A stretch of DNA of 64,000 nt from Kocuria flava (GTDB lineage Bacteria; Actinomycetota; Actinomycetes; Actinomycetales; Micrococcaceae), in contig NZ_CP013254.1 of NCBI RefSeq assembly GCF_001482365.1, positions 1,488,001-1,552,000 of the forward strand, read 5' to 3'. The translations under genes were made by a program, and so were the position numbers. How positions within the stretch are numbered: the stretch's first letter is position 1; every line of letters begins with the position of its first letter. Under the pieces are notes generated by a model. The model saw only the letters and a list, made by a program, of their open reading frames with translations, searched no databases and was not told the DNA's origin. Positions 43,672-53,211 of the stretch are shown piece after piece.

Positions 43672-46600
43672 GTGGGCGCCCCGCCGGGGGTGGCGCTGCT
43701 GGATGGCGACGCGGATCCGCTGCCCGCCCTTGAGCACGTACTCGGCCCCGTGCACGTGCACGGTGACGCTGCCGGCCCGGCGCGAGGTGCCCTCCAGCTC
43801 GAGGACCTGGTGGTCGATGCACACCCGGATCATCTGACCGCGGTAGAGGACGGTGAAGGAGACCTTCTCGAGCTGGCTGGGCAGGGCCGGGTCGAACTCC
43901 AGCCACTCCCCGCGCACCCGCAGCCCGGCGTAGGCGCGGGTGACGACGTCGACCGAGCCGGCCATCGCACCGAGGTGGATCCCCTCGCCGGTCGTCCCGC
44001 CCTGCGTGTCGTCGAGGTCGATCAGCAGCGCGTCCTGGAACGCCGACCACGACCGGTCCGGGTGCAGCCACGCGAGCACCGAGGCGTTGACCACCCGCGA
44101 GAGCGAGGAGCCGTGGGAGGACCGGGCGATGTAGTGGTCGACCGTGCGCTCGATCGTCGCGTGGTCCACCGCGTAGCCCATCCGCCCCAGCTCCTCGACC
44201 AGGCCCTCGGGGCCGAAGAGGTAGACCAGCATGATCGCGTCGGCCTGCTTGGCGAGCTTGTAGTTGTTGGTCATGTCCCCCTCGTTCTCCAGCAGGAGGT
44301 CGAGGCGGCCGATGTTGCGGTACTTGGCCCGGTAGTACTCCCAGTCCAGCTCGTCGAGGTCGTCCCAGCCGTCGAACTGGCTGACCGTGCCGTCGCGGTT
44401 GAACGGGACGAACATCCGCTCCGCCATCCGCTGCCAGGTGCCGACCTCCTCGGCGGTGAGGTCGTAGCGGGCCGAGAGCTCCTCGCGCTGGTGCTCCACC
44501 ATGTCGTTGAAGATGTGGGCGCTGTGCCGGAACAGCCAGGCCGCGAGCACGTTGGTGTAGGCGTTGTCCTTCAGCCCGCCCCCGTGCTGGCCGCGCGGGC
44601 CGTCGTGGTACTCGTCCGGGCCCATCACCCCGGCGATGTGGTAGCGCTCGTCGGCCGGGTCGTAGTCGGTCAGGGAGGCGAACAGGCGGGTGATGCCGAT
44701 GATCAGCTCCGCGCCCTGCCCGGCCAGCCAGTCGAGGTCACCGGTGGTCTCGTAGTAGATCCAGGCGTTGTAGGCGATCGCCAGGCCCACGTGGAACTGC
44801 CGCCACGAGTTGTCCGGCAGCCACCGGTTCGAGTGGTGGTTGAACAGCTCCGGCGGGGTCTCCTCGCGCCCGTCCGAGCCGGACTGCCACGGGAAGGCGG
44901 TGCCCTCGAGGCCGAACTCGGTGGCCCGGTGCCGGGCCATGGCCAGGCGCCGCCACCGGTAGGACAGCAGCGAGCGGGTCACCGCCGGCTGGCGCAGGTT
45001 CACGACCGGCAGGATGTAGAGCTCGTCCCAGAAGATGTGGCCCCGGTAGCCCTCCCCGTGCAGGCCGCGGGCCGGGACCCCGGCGTCGCGCAGGGACATG
45101 TGCGGGGCGAGGGTCTGGGCGACGTGGAACAGGTGCACCCGCAGCGCCAGCTGCGTCATGCACAGCTCGCCCGTGCGCTCGGCCGGGTCGGGGCACACGT
45201 CCACGTCGTAGCGGTCCCACAGCAGCTGCCACTCGGTCTCGTGGGAGGGCAGCAGCCCCCGCACCCCGGAGGGGTTGCGGTCCAGCTCGGCGAGCGCGCC
45301 CTCGCGCGGGGAGCCGATCGCGGCGTCGCGGCTGGTGACCACGGCCGTGGTCGAGTCGATGACCACCGGCTTGCCCTCGGCCACGTTGACCTGGTGGCGG
45401 CGGAACTCGGTGCCGCCGGGGCGGATCTCGCGCCGCTCCCGCACGTTCTGCCCGCCCTCGATCCGGGTCCGCTGGGCGGTGGTGATCTCGATCTTCGACT
45501 GGGTGGTGCGCACGTGCGAGAGCAGCGTCTCGTGGTCGTCGGGCAGGGAGGTGGACTCGAGGTCCACCAGGTGGTGGGCGTTGAGCTCCTTGTACTCCGC
45601 CACGCCGTTGTTGCGCACGGTCGGGTCGATGCCGGTGCGCACGTGCAGCCGCCCGGACCACCCGCGGGCGGTCACCGTGGTCTCCTGGGCCCCGAGGTGG
45701 CGGTAGCGCAGCGAGACGAGCCGGCGCTGGACGATCTCCAGGCGGGCGCGGGAGCCGTCGTCGCCCAGGTCGCCGTTGAGGTCGGTGAGCACGAGCGAGC
45801 GCACGAGCAGGCCCCGGCGCAGGTCCAGCTCGACCCGCTCCTCGGAGGGCACGAGACCGCCCTCGGACCACCACTCCCCGCCCGAGACGCGCAGGTCCAG
45901 GTGGGTCCAGTTGGGGGCGTTGACCATCGACTCGTGCTCGACGTCGCGGCCGCTGAGGTGGCTGACCACGCGGTTGAACACCCCGGCCAGGTAGTTGCCG
46001 GGGTAGTGCACGCCGTTGTCGGCGAACTCGCAGGCCGATCCGCGCACGCCCATGTAGCCGTTGGCCAGCGTCAGCAGGGCCTCGCGGCGCGGCTCGGTGG
46101 CGGGGTCGAAGCCCTCGAAGACCAGCTTCCACGGGTCCTCGCGGCGGGAGCCCAGGTCCAGCTCGGCGACGTCGTTGAGCACGAGGGTCGCGCCGGCGCG
46201 GTAGAGGTCCCGGCGCTCGCCGTGGCGGCGCACGCCCACGACCGTGCCGAAGCCGCCGGCGGCCGCGGCGCGCACGCCGGCCACGGCGTCCTCCACGACC
46301 ACGGAGCGGGCCGGGTCGACCCCGAGCATCCGGGCGCAGGTGAGGAAGGTGTCGGGCTCGGGCTTGCCGGGCAGCCCGTGCTCGGCGGCGAAGTGGCCGT
46401 CCACGATGATGTCGAAGGCGTCCTGCAGGCCGGCGGCGGCCAGCACGGGGACGCTGTTGCGGCTGGCCGTCACGAGCCCGACCGGCACCCCGGCGGCGCG
46501 CAGCCGCTCGATCAGCGCCACCGTCCCGGCGAAGACCCGCACGCCGGTCTGCTCGAGCACCTCCTGGAAGTAGGTGTTCTTCAGCGCGGCCTGGCCCTGG

Positions 46601-46971
46601 ACGGTCCACGCCCCGGGGGTCTCCTCGCCCTCGGGCAGCCGGGCGCCGCGGGCGGCCAGCAGGGAGCGGATCCCGTCCTCGCGGCGGCGCCCGTCCACGT
46701 AGTGGCGGTAGTCGGCGTCGGCGTCGAACGGGCGGCGGTCGACCTGCCCGCCCTCCTCGGCGGGCTCGAGCCGCGCGTCGGCGAGGATCGCGTCGAACAG
46801 CGTCCGCCACGCGGCGGCGTGCACCGCCGCGGTGTCCGTCACGACCCCGTCCATGTCGAAGATCACGGCCTCGTGCGGGATGCGCAGCCCGTCGACGGCG
46901 AACGGGGGGTTCTCGGCGGTGCGCACGCGGGGCAGGGACGCGGTGAACGGGGCCGTGGGAAGAGCGTTCAC
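43669..46971 (-). CDS. HAD (beta-phosphoglucomutase-like) fused to GH65 disaccharide phosphorylase
   Basis: A 1100-residue two-enzyme protein. Residues 1-265 are a HAD phosphatase/mutase with VIFDMDGVVTD (D39, D41). Residues 300-1090 are a glycoside hydrolase family 65 phosphorylase with catalytic acid E787 in MGPDEYHDG, plus SSHGSSLSRVVNASV and the C-terminal jelly roll. GH65 phosphorylases split trehalose, maltose or kojibiose with phosphate into glucose and beta-glucose 1-phosphate; a beta-phosphoglucomutase would then make glucose 6-phosphate. The fusion couples both steps. GTG at 46971 has GGAGGAT upstream; earlier in-frame codons lack one. Confidence 0.92.
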   Translation of the reverse strand: MNALPTAPFTASLPRVRTAENPPFAVDGLRIPHEAVIFDMDGVVTDTAAVHAAAWRTLFDAILADARLEPAEEGGQVDRRPFDADADYRHYVDGRRREDGIRSLLAARGARLPEGEETPGAWTVQGQAALKNTYFQEVLEQTGVRVFAGTVALIERLRAAGVPVGLVTASRNSVPVLAAAGLQDAFDIIVDGHFAAEHGLPGKPEPDTFLTCARMLGVDPARSVVVEDAVAGVRAAAAGGFGTVVGVRRHGERRDLYRAGATLVLNDVAELDLGSRREDPWKLVFEGFDPATEPRREALLTLANGYMGVRGSACEFADNGVHYPGNYLAGVFNRVVSHLSGRDVEHESMVNAPNWTHLDLRVSGGEWWSEGGLVPSEERVELDLRRGLLVRSLVLTDLNGDLGDDGSRARLEIVQRRLVSLRYRHLGAQETTVTARGWSGRLHVRTGIDPTVRNNGVAEYKELNAHHLVDLESTSLPDDHETLLSHVRTTQSKIEITTAQRTRIEGGQNVRERREIRPGGTEFRRHQVNVAEGKPVVIDSTTAVVTSRDAAIGSPREGALAELDRNPSGVRGLLPSHETEWQLLWDRYDVDVCPDPAERTGELCMTQLALRVHLFHVAQTLAPHMSLRDAGVPARGLHGEGYRGHIFWDELYILPVVNLRQPAVTRSLLSYRWRRLAMARHRATEFGLEGTAFPWQSGSDGREETPPELFNHHSNRWLPDNSWRQFHVGLAIAYNAWIYYETTGDLDWLAGQGAELIIGITRLFASLTDYDPADERYHIAGVMGPDEYHDGPRGQHGGGLKDNAYTNVLAAWLFRHSAHIFNDMVEHQREELSARYDLTAEEVGTWQRMAERMFVPFNRDGTVSQFDGWDDLDELDWEYYRAKYRNIGRLDLLLENEGDMTNNYKLAKQADAIMLVYLFGPEGLVEELGRMGYAVDHATIERTVDHYIARSSHGSSLSRVVNASVLAWLHPDRSWSAFQDALLIDLDDTQGGTTGEGIHLGAMAGSVDVVTRAYAGLRVRGEWLEFDPALPSQLEKVSFTVLYRGQMIRVCIDHQVLELEGTSRRAGSVTVHVHGAEYVLKGGQRIRVAIQQRHPRRGAH

Positions 46972-47181
46972 GGGGGGATCCTCCGGAGCGTGACGGGCAG
47001 TGCCCGGGGCCCCGGCGGGACCGCACGGGAAACCCAGCACGCGGCACGCTACGGACCCCGGACGCGGCGTTGCGGTTTCGGCGGGGGAGGAGCAACTGCC
47101 CCGCCCGTGCCGAACGGTTCCTGACCAGTTCATTAAAGGCCCCCGCCGTCCCAGGAGCAAGCAGGGCCCGCGGGGCCGGGC

Positions 47182-48699
47182 TCAGCCGGAGGCCGCGGGC
47201 AGGCGGACGGTGAAGCAGGTCGACCCGGGGGCGCTGTCGACCGTCACCGTCCCGTGGTGGGCGGCGACGATGGCCTCGACGATCGACAGCCCCAGGCCGG
47301 ACCCGCCGGTCGTGCCGGCGCGGGCGTCGTCCTCCCGGGCGAAGCGGGAGAAGATGTGGTCCAGGAACTGCGGGTCGATCCCGGGCCCGTCGTCGGCGAC
47401 CTCGAGCGCTGCCCAGCCGTCCTCGGCCGCCAGCCCGGCGGTGACCGTGGTCCCCTCCGGGGTGTGCTGGTGGGCGTTGGCGAGCAGGTTGATCAGCACC
47501 TGGCGCAGCTGCGCGGGGTCCCCGCGCACCAGCACCGGCTCGTCGGGCAGGCGCATCCGCCAGTCGTGGCCGCGCGCCGTGACCCGGGCGTCGCTGACCG
47601 TCTCCACGACCAGCTCCAGCAGGTCCACGTCCACGGCCACCACCGGGCGGCCCTCGTCCAGGCGCGCCAGCAGCAGCAGGTCCTCCACGAGCGCCGTCAT
47701 CCGCGCCGCCTCGGACTCGACCCGGGACAGGGAGGTGCGGCCCTGCGGGCTCATCGGCTCGGTCAGCCGGATCAGCTCCGCGTAGCCGCGCACGCTCGCC
47801 AGTGGCGTGCGCAGCTCGTGGCTGGCGTCGGCGACGAAGCGGCGCACCCGCGTCTCGCTGCGCTGGCGGGCCGTGAGGGCGTGGGCGACGTTGCCCAGCA
47901 TCAGCCCGAAGGCGTGGCCGAGGCGGCCGATCTCCGTGCCCGGGTCCTCGGAGGTGCGCACCGCGTCGACCGGCAGCACGATCTCCCCGCGGTCCAGGTC
48001 CAGCTCGGAGACGCGGGTCGCGACGTCGGCGAGCTCCTCGAGCGGCTGCAGCGTCCGGCGCACCAGCACCAGCCCCATCAGGCCGGTCCCGCCGATGGCC
48101 AGCACGGAGATCCCCGCGCTCGCGAGGCGGAACGAGTTCAGCGTGTCCTGCTTCTCCTCCGTGGGCAGGCCCACGAGCACGGAGCCCAGCTCCCACGGGT
48201 CGTCCACGGCCTGCACCCGGTACCCGCCGGTGGACAGCTGCGCGTCGACCGGCCCCAGCTCCGTCCCGCGGGTCCCGCCCGCGTCGTCCCCCAGCCGGTG
48301 GGCCAGCGCCTCGATCCGCCCGAGGTCCTCCTCGGGCAGGGCCTCGTGGGCGCCGTTGCCGGCGATCACGTCGGCCTCCACCACGTGGCCGTCGACCAGG
48401 CGCGCGCTGACGTTGCCCGCCCACGCGACCCGGCCCTCGGGACGGTCCTGCGGGCCGTCGTCGGGGCGCTCCGCGGGGTCGTCCGGCCCCTGCACCCCGG
48501 CGCGCAGGGTGCGGCGGACCTGCTGGTCGAGGTCCTCGTCGAGCTGCCGGGTCAGGAAGACGTCCAGCGCCGCCTGCCCCAGCAGCCCGACCGCGAGGCA
48601 GACCACGGTCAGCAGCGCCAGCAGCAGCAGCACCAGCCGGCTGCGCAGCGGCAGCGCCCGCGCGCGCAGCCCGCGCACGCCCCGGCCCGCCGTGTCCAC
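47182..48699 (-). CDS. Two-component sensor histidine kinase
   Basis: A 505-residue membrane kinase of the OmpR-partner class. Transmembrane helices lie at about 19-42 and 190-215 and enclose an extracytoplasmic sensor of about 150 residues. A HAMP domain follows (RRTLQPLEELADVATRVSEL), then the H box DASHELRTPLA with H294, the N box (LINLLANAHQHT), and G boxes (VADDGPGI and TGGSGLGLSIV). GTG at 48699 lies 6 bp after the regulator stop, so the two are coupled. The signal is unknown. Confidence 0.95.
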   Translation of the reverse strand: MDTAGRGVRGLRARALPLRSRLVLLLLALLTVVCLAVGLLGQAALDVFLTRQLDEDLDQQVRRTLRAGVQGPDDPAERPDDGPQDRPEGRVAWAGNVSARLVDGHVVEADVIAGNGAHEALPEEDLGRIEALAHRLGDDAGGTRGTELGPVDAQLSTGGYRVQAVDDPWELGSVLVGLPTEEKQDTLNSFRLASAGISVLAIGGTGLMGLVLVRRTLQPLEELADVATRVSELDLDRGEIVLPVDAVRTSEDPGTEIGRLGHAFGLMLGNVAHALTARQRSETRVRRFVADASHELRTPLASVRGYAELIRLTEPMSPQGRTSLSRVESEAARMTALVEDLLLLARLDEGRPVVAVDVDLLELVVETVSDARVTARGHDWRMRLPDEPVLVRGDPAQLRQVLINLLANAHQHTPEGTTVTAGLAAEDGWAALEVADDGPGIDPQFLDHIFSRFAREDDARAGTTGGSGLGLSIVEAIVAAHHGTVTVDSAPGSTCFTVRLPAASG

Positions 48700-48705
48700 G
48701 GCGGC

Positions 48706-49458
48706 TCAGGCGCCCGCGGCCGGGCGCAGCACGTAGCCCGCCCCGCGCACCGTGTGGATCATGGGCTCGTGGCCGGCGTCGACGCGCTTGCGCAGGTAGG
48801 AGATGTAGAGCTCCACGATGTTCGTCTGCCCGCCGAAGTCGTAGCCCCACACCCGCTCCAGGATCTGCGGCTTGCTCAGCACCCGGCGGGGGTTCTCCAT
48901 CAGGTAGCGCAGCAGCTCGAACTGGGTGGCCGTCAGCTCCACCGCACGCCCCGCCCGGGTGACCTCCCGGGTGTCGCGGTTGAGCACGAGGTCCCCGACC
49001 ACGAGCTCGGCGTGGTCGGCCCGGGCCGCGCCGGAGCGGTGCACGAGCCGGTGCAGCCGCAGCATCAGCTCCTCCATGTTGAACGGCTTGGTGACGTAGT
49101 CGTCCCCGCCGGCGACCAGGCCCATGATCCGGTCCTCGGCGCTGTCCTTGGCGGTGAGGAACAGGGCGGGGACCTCCGGGTCGAAGGCGTGGACCCGCTC
49201 CAGGACCTCCACGCCCGAGCACCCCGGCAGCATGACGTCCAGCACGAGCACGTCCGGGCGGAACTCGCGGGCCTCGGCGACGGCCGTCTCGCCGTCGTGG
49301 GCCGTGCGCACCGACCAGCCCAGCATGCCCAGGCCCATGCCCACCATCTGGGCCAGCAGCGGCTCGTCGTCCACCACCAGCACCCGCACGGGCGTGCCGT
49401 CCGGGTGGGTCAGCCGCGGCAGGTCCAGCGCCACCGGCCGCTGCTCCGCCCCGCTCAC
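48706..49458 (-). CDS. OmpR/PhoB-family response regulator
   Basis: A 250-residue regulator. The receiver domain (about 25-140) has the acidic pair in VVDDEP, the phosphorylated D74 in LVLDVMLPG, and K124 in VTKPF. A winged-helix DNA-binding domain (about 155-248) starts LVVGDLVLNRDTREV and ends MIHTVRGAGYVLRP. GTG at 49458 is the start. It has no good ribosome site of its own but overlaps the stop of a 7-codon upstream ORF that has one. Operon with the histidine kinase downstream. Confidence 0.94.
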   Translation of the reverse strand: MSGAEQRPVALDLPRLTHPDGTPVRVLVVDDEPLLAQMVGMGLGMLGWSVRTAHDGETAVAEAREFRPDVLVLDVMLPGCSGVEVLERVHAFDPEVPALFLTAKDSAEDRIMGLVAGGDDYVTKPFNMEELMLRLHRLVHRSGAARADHAELVVGDLVLNRDTREVTRAGRAVELTATQFELLRYLMENPRRVLSKPQILERVWGYDFGGQTNIVELYISYLRKRVDAGHEPMIHTVRGAGYVLRPAAGA

Positions 49459-49478
49459 CGCGTGCGCCCCCGTCCCAT
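49455..49478 (-). CDS. 7-codon upstream ORF coupled to the response regulator
   Basis: On the reverse strand, GGAGGAGG is followed after 4 nt by ATG (49478) and seven codons (MGRGRTR). The TGA (49457-49455) overlaps the regulator start in GTGA. A ribosome ending here can restart at the GTG, which otherwise lacks a Shine-Dalgarno. Whether the peptide itself matters is unknown. Confidence 0.5.
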   Translation of the reverse strand: MGRGRTR

Positions 49479-49686
49479 CGGTCCTCCTCCCGACGGGCGC
49501 ACCCGCGCCCGTCCCGGCCAGCCTAGCGGCGGGCCGGCGGCCTCCGGGGCTTTCACAGCGGACGCACACGATGCCGCTAAGACGGCCACATCCCCGGGTG
49601 GTCGACTGGTTCCCGCACCCCGGGGGACGCCCGGGGCGCCGTCGGGCAGGGGGCCCGGCGCGCACACCGAGGAGGGGACGGCACGC

Positions 49687-50916
49687 ATGAGCAGCATCGA
49701 GGACCACCGGACGGGGGCGCCGGCCGCGGACGGGACCGCCGGCCGGTCCGGGCGCCGGCTGGTGGGCGTCGACGCCGCCCGGGGGCTCGCCCTGGTCGGG
49801 CTGATCGCCGTGCACATCCTGCCCGCCTGGGACCCCGCCGACGACGGGGCCACCCTGCAGTGGACGCTGTTCTCCGGCCAGTCCGCGGCACTGTTCGCGC
49901 TGCTGGCCGGGGTGGGCCTGGCCTTCACCACCGGGGGCCGCACCCCGCACCGGGGCCGGCGGCTGGCGGCCGACCGGGCCGGGATCGTCGTGCGCGCCCT
50001 GCTCGTGGCCGTCACCGGGCTGCTGATCAACGGGCTGATGCCCGAGGACCCGCCCGCCTACGGGATCCTGCTCTACTACGGCATGTTCTTCCTGCTCGCC
50101 CTGCCGTTCCTGCACCTGGGCGCCCGGGCGCTGCTGGGCTGGGCCGCCGGGACCGCCGTGGCCGGCCCCGTGGCGCTGCACGTGCTCGGGCCGCTGCTGC
50201 CCGCCCCCGACACGGTCAGCCCGACCCTCGTCGACGTCCTCACCGCCCCGGGCACCGTCCTCGCCCAGGTCCTGCTCACCGGCACCTACCCCGCCCTCGT
50301 CTACCTCGCCTACCTGCTGGCCGGGCTCGGCCTGGGCCGCCTGAACCTCTCCGCCCTGCGCGTGCAGACCGGGATGCTCCTGGGCGGGGCCGCGCTCGCG
50401 GTCACCGCCTGGTGCACCTACTGGGTGGCCGTGATCGCCGGCGGCGGCTACGACCGGATCCTGGCCGCCACCCCGTGGCTCGACGCGTGGCAGCTCGACG
50501 AGATCATCGTGTGGGGCCCCGGGGACACCCTGCCCACGACGACGTGGTGGTGGCTGCTGATCCCCGGCCCGCACGCCAACACGCCGGTGTCGGTCCTGCA
50601 GGACCTCGGCATCGCGGTCGCCGCGCTCGGCGGCATGCTCCTGGTGGCCCGGCGGGCCGGGGCCTGGCTGGCGCCGCTGGCCGCGATGGGCGCCATGACC
50701 CTGACCCTCTACAGCGCCCACCTGCTCGCGCTGATCCCCGAGCTGCACGTCGACCGGCCCGAGGCGTGGTTCACGGCCCACGTGGTGCTCGCCGCCCTGT
50801 TCGCCCTCGCCTGGGGCAACGCGTTCGGCCGCGGGCCCCTCGAGCGGGTGGTCGCCCGGGGCGCCGGCGCGGCCCGCGGGGCGTGGCTGCGCCGCGGGAC
50901 CGGCGCGGCCGGCTGA
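49687..50916 (+). CDS. Acyltransferase-like membrane protein (HGSNAT/DUF418 type)
   Basis: A 409-residue protein with about ten hydrophobic segments. The start RLVGVDAARGLALVGLIAVH is the signature of the heparan-glucosaminide acetyltransferase-like / YeiB (DUF418, DUF1624) group, with GQSAALFALLAGVGLAF and YYGMFFLLALPFLHLG after it. Likely transfers or moves an acyl group across the membrane to a cell-envelope sugar; the substrate is unknown. ATG at 49687 with GAGGAGGGG upstream. Divergent from the two-component operon. Confidence 0.82.
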   Translation: MSSIEDHRTGAPAADGTAGRSGRRLVGVDAARGLALVGLIAVHILPAWDPADDGATLQWTLFSGQSAALFALLAGVGLAFTTGGRTPHRGRRLAADRAGIVVRALLVAVTGLLINGLMPEDPPAYGILLYYGMFFLLALPFLHLGARALLGWAAGTAVAGPVALHVLGPLLPAPDTVSPTLVDVLTAPGTVLAQVLLTGTYPALVYLAYLLAGLGLGRLNLSALRVQTGMLLGGAALAVTAWCTYWVAVIAGGGYDRILAATPWLDAWQLDEIIVWGPGDTLPTTTWWWLLIPGPHANTPVSVLQDLGIAVAALGGMLLVARRAGAWLAPLAAMGAMTLTLYSAHLLALIPELHVDRPEAWFTAHVVLAALFALAWGNAFGRGPLERVVARGAGAARGAWLRRGTGAAG

Positions 50917-50932
50917 GCCCGCCCGGGCGGGC
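50917..50932 (+). terminator. Short palindrome after the acyltransferase-like gene
   Basis: GCCCGCCCGGGCGGGC, perfect, directly after the stop. Confidence 0.4.
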
Positions 50933-50954
50933 CCGCCGCACGGGCCCCATCGCC

Positions 50955-50960
50955 TAGAAT
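50955..50960 (+). promoter_or_regulatory. glyA -10 box TAGAAT
   Basis: TAGAAT, 37 bp before the glyA ATG. No clear -35. Confidence 0.45.
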
Positions 50961-50997
50961 CGGGACCGAACCACAGGTCCCGAGCACCAGGAGCGGC

Positions 50998-52278
50998 ATG
51001 TCCACGAGCGCGTCCGTCACCAACCAGCCCCTCGCCGAGGTCGACCCGGAGATCGCGGCGGCCATCGCCGACGAGCTCGGCCGCCAGCGGTCCACCCTCG
51101 AGATGATCGCCTCGGAGAACTTCGCGCCGCGGGCCGTGCTCGAGGCGCAGGGCTCGGTGCTGACCAACAAGTACGCCGAGGGCTACCCCGGCCGCCGCTA
51201 CTACGGCGGGTGCGAGCACGTCGACGTCGTCGAGAACCTCGCCCGCGACCGGGCCACCGCCCTGTTCGGCGCCGAGCACGCCAACGTCCAGCCGCACTCC
51301 GGCGCCCAGGCCAACACCGCCGTCATGCAGGCGCTGATGAACCCCGGCGACAAGCTCATGGGGCTGTCCCTGGCCCACGGCGGGCACCTCACCCACGGGA
51401 TGCGGCTCAACGTCTCCGGCAAGCTCTACGAGATCGCCGCCTACGAGGTCGACCCCGAGAGCTACGTGCTGGACATGGACAAGGTCCGCGAGCAGGCCCT
51501 CGCCGAGCGCCCCGACGTCATCGTCGCCGGCTGGTCCGCCTACCCCCGGCAGCTGGACTTCGCGGCCTTCCGCTCCATCGCCGACGAGGTCGGGGCCAAG
51601 CTGTGGGTGGACATGGCCCACTTCGCCGGTCTCGTGGCCGCCGGGCTGCACCCGAACCCGGTCCCGCACGCCCACGTCGTGACCTCGACCGTGCACAAGA
51701 CCCTCGCCGGCCCCCGATCCGGGGTCATCCTCACCACCGGGGAGCTGAAGAAGAAGATCGACTCCGCGGTCTTCCCCGGCCAGCAGGGCGGGCCGCTGAT
51801 GCACGCCATCGCCGGCAAGGCCGTGGCCTTCCGGATCGCGGCCACCGAGGAGTTCCGCGAGCGCCAGGAGCGCACCCTCGAGGGCGCCCGCCTGCTCGCC
51901 GAGCGCCTCGCCGCCCCGGACGTCGCCGAGGCCGGGGTCTCCGTGCTCACCGGCGGCACCGACGTGCACCTGGTCCTCGTGGACCTGCGCGACTCCGAGC
52001 TGGACGGCAAGCAGGCCGAGGACCTGCTGCACCGCGCCGGGATCACCGTCAACCGCAACGCCGTCCCGTGGGACCCGCGCCCGCCGATGGTCACCTCCGG
52101 GCTGCGCATCGGCACCCCGGCCCTGGCCACCCGCGGCTTCGGCACCGCGGAGTTCACCGAGGTCGCCGACGTCATCGCCGCGGCCCTGAAGCCCGGCGCC
52201 GACGTCGAGGCGCTGCGCGCCCGCGTCGACGCGCTCGCCGCGGACCTGCCGCTCTACGAGGGGCTGGAGCAGTGGTGA
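50998..52278 (+). CDS. glyA: Serine hydroxymethyltransferase
   Basis: A 426-residue PLP enzyme that turns serine and THF into glycine and methylene-THF. SENFAPRAVLEAQGS at the N terminus, YPGRRYYGGCEHVD, the PLP-aspartate region VDMAHFAGLVAAG, and the Schiff-base lysine K234 in TSTVHKTLAGPR are all intact. ATG at 50998 follows AGGAG. The stop overlaps the folD start as GTGA, linking two steps of one-carbon metabolism. Confidence 0.97.
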   Translation: MSTSASVTNQPLAEVDPEIAAAIADELGRQRSTLEMIASENFAPRAVLEAQGSVLTNKYAEGYPGRRYYGGCEHVDVVENLARDRATALFGAEHANVQPHSGAQANTAVMQALMNPGDKLMGLSLAHGGHLTHGMRLNVSGKLYEIAAYEVDPESYVLDMDKVREQALAERPDVIVAGWSAYPRQLDFAAFRSIADEVGAKLWVDMAHFAGLVAAGLHPNPVPHAHVVTSTVHKTLAGPRSGVILTTGELKKKIDSAVFPGQQGGPLMHAIAGKAVAFRIAATEEFRERQERTLEGARLLAERLAAPDVAEAGVSVLTGGTDVHLVLVDLRDSELDGKQAEDLLHRAGITVNRNAVPWDPRPPMVTSGLRIGTPALATRGFGTAEFTEVADVIAAALKPGADVEALRARVDALAADLPLYEGLEQW

Positions 52279-53168
52279 GCCCGGTGGCGCAGATCCTCGA
52301 CGGGCGGGCCACCGCCGCCGCCATCAAGGACGAGCTCGCCCAGCGGGTGGCCGTGCTCGCCGAGCGGGGCGTGGTCCCCGGCCTCGGCACGGTCCTCGTG
52401 GGCGAGGACCCGGCCTCCCACTCCTATGTCGGCGGCAAGCACAAGGACTGCGCGGAGGTCGGCATCGCCTCGATCCGCCGCGAGCTGCCGGCCGACGTCT
52501 CCCAGGAGGAGCTCGAGCGCACCCTCGACGAGCTCAACGCCGACCCCGCCTGCACCGGCTACATCGTCCAGCTGCCGCTGCCCCCGCAGATCGACACCAA
52601 CGCCGTGCTCGAGCGGATCGACCCGGACAAGGACGCCGACGGGCTGCACCCGACCAACCTGGGACGGCTCGTGCTCAACGTCGCCGAGCCGATGCGCTCC
52701 CCGCTGCCGTGCACGCCCAACGGCGTGGTCGAGCTGCTGCGCCGCCACGACGTGGAGCTGGCCGGCAAGCACGTGCTCGTCGTGGGTCGCGGCGTGACGG
52801 TCGGACGGCCCATCGGGCTGCTGCTGACCCGCAAGGAGATCAACGCCACGGTCACCCTCGCCCACACCGGCACCCGGGACCTGGAGACGCTGCTGGGCCA
52901 GGCCGACGTCGTCGTCGCCGCCGCGGGCCGCCCGCACATGATCGGCCCCGAGCACCTCAAGGACGGCGTCGTGCTCCTCGACGTCGGGGTCTCCCGGGTC
53001 GAGGACCCGGAGACCGGCCGGCGGAAGCTGGCCGGGGACGTGCACCCGGACGCCGCCGCCCGGGCCTCGTGGATCTCTCCGAACCCCGGCGGGGTCGGGC
53101 CCATGACCCGGGCCATGCTGCTGCTCAACGTCGTCGAGTCCGCCGAGCGGGAGGCCGGGCTGCGCTGA
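52275..53168 (+). CDS. folD: Methylene-THF dehydrogenase/methenyl-THF cyclohydrolase
   Basis: A 297-residue bifunctional enzyme that oxidises the methylene-THF made by GlyA to methenyl- and then formyl-THF. DPASHSYVGGKHKDC contains the active-site Y-x3-K, GYIVQLPLPPQID and DADGLHPTNLGRL follow, and the NADP-site GRGVTVGRPIGLLL and PGGVGPMTRAML are present. The family usually has GRSxxVGxP; serine is replaced by glycine here. GTG start overlaps the glyA stop. Confidence 0.96.
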   Translation: MSPVAQILDGRATAAAIKDELAQRVAVLAERGVVPGLGTVLVGEDPASHSYVGGKHKDCAEVGIASIRRELPADVSQEELERTLDELNADPACTGYIVQLPLPPQIDTNAVLERIDPDKDADGLHPTNLGRLVLNVAEPMRSPLPCTPNGVVELLRRHDVELAGKHVLVVGRGVTVGRPIGLLLTRKEINATVTLAHTGTRDLETLLGQADVVVAAAGRPHMIGPEHLKDGVVLLDVGVSRVEDPETGRRKLAGDVHPDAAARASWISPNPGGVGPMTRAMLLLNVVESAEREAGLR

Positions 53169-53198
53169 GCCCGGTTCGTGGGCGGGGCGCGGATTTGA

Positions 53199-53204
53199 GA
53201 CAAT
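53199..53204 (+). promoter_or_regulatory. Leaderless -10 box GACAAT
   Basis: GACAAT, 7 nt from the ATG at 53212. Confidence 0.4.
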
Positions 53205-53211
53205 GGGCGCC

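Noticed and set aside
49577..50030. Reverse frames opposite the acyltransferase-like gene
   Set aside because: No recognisable protein; the forward gene has clear membrane segments and start signals.
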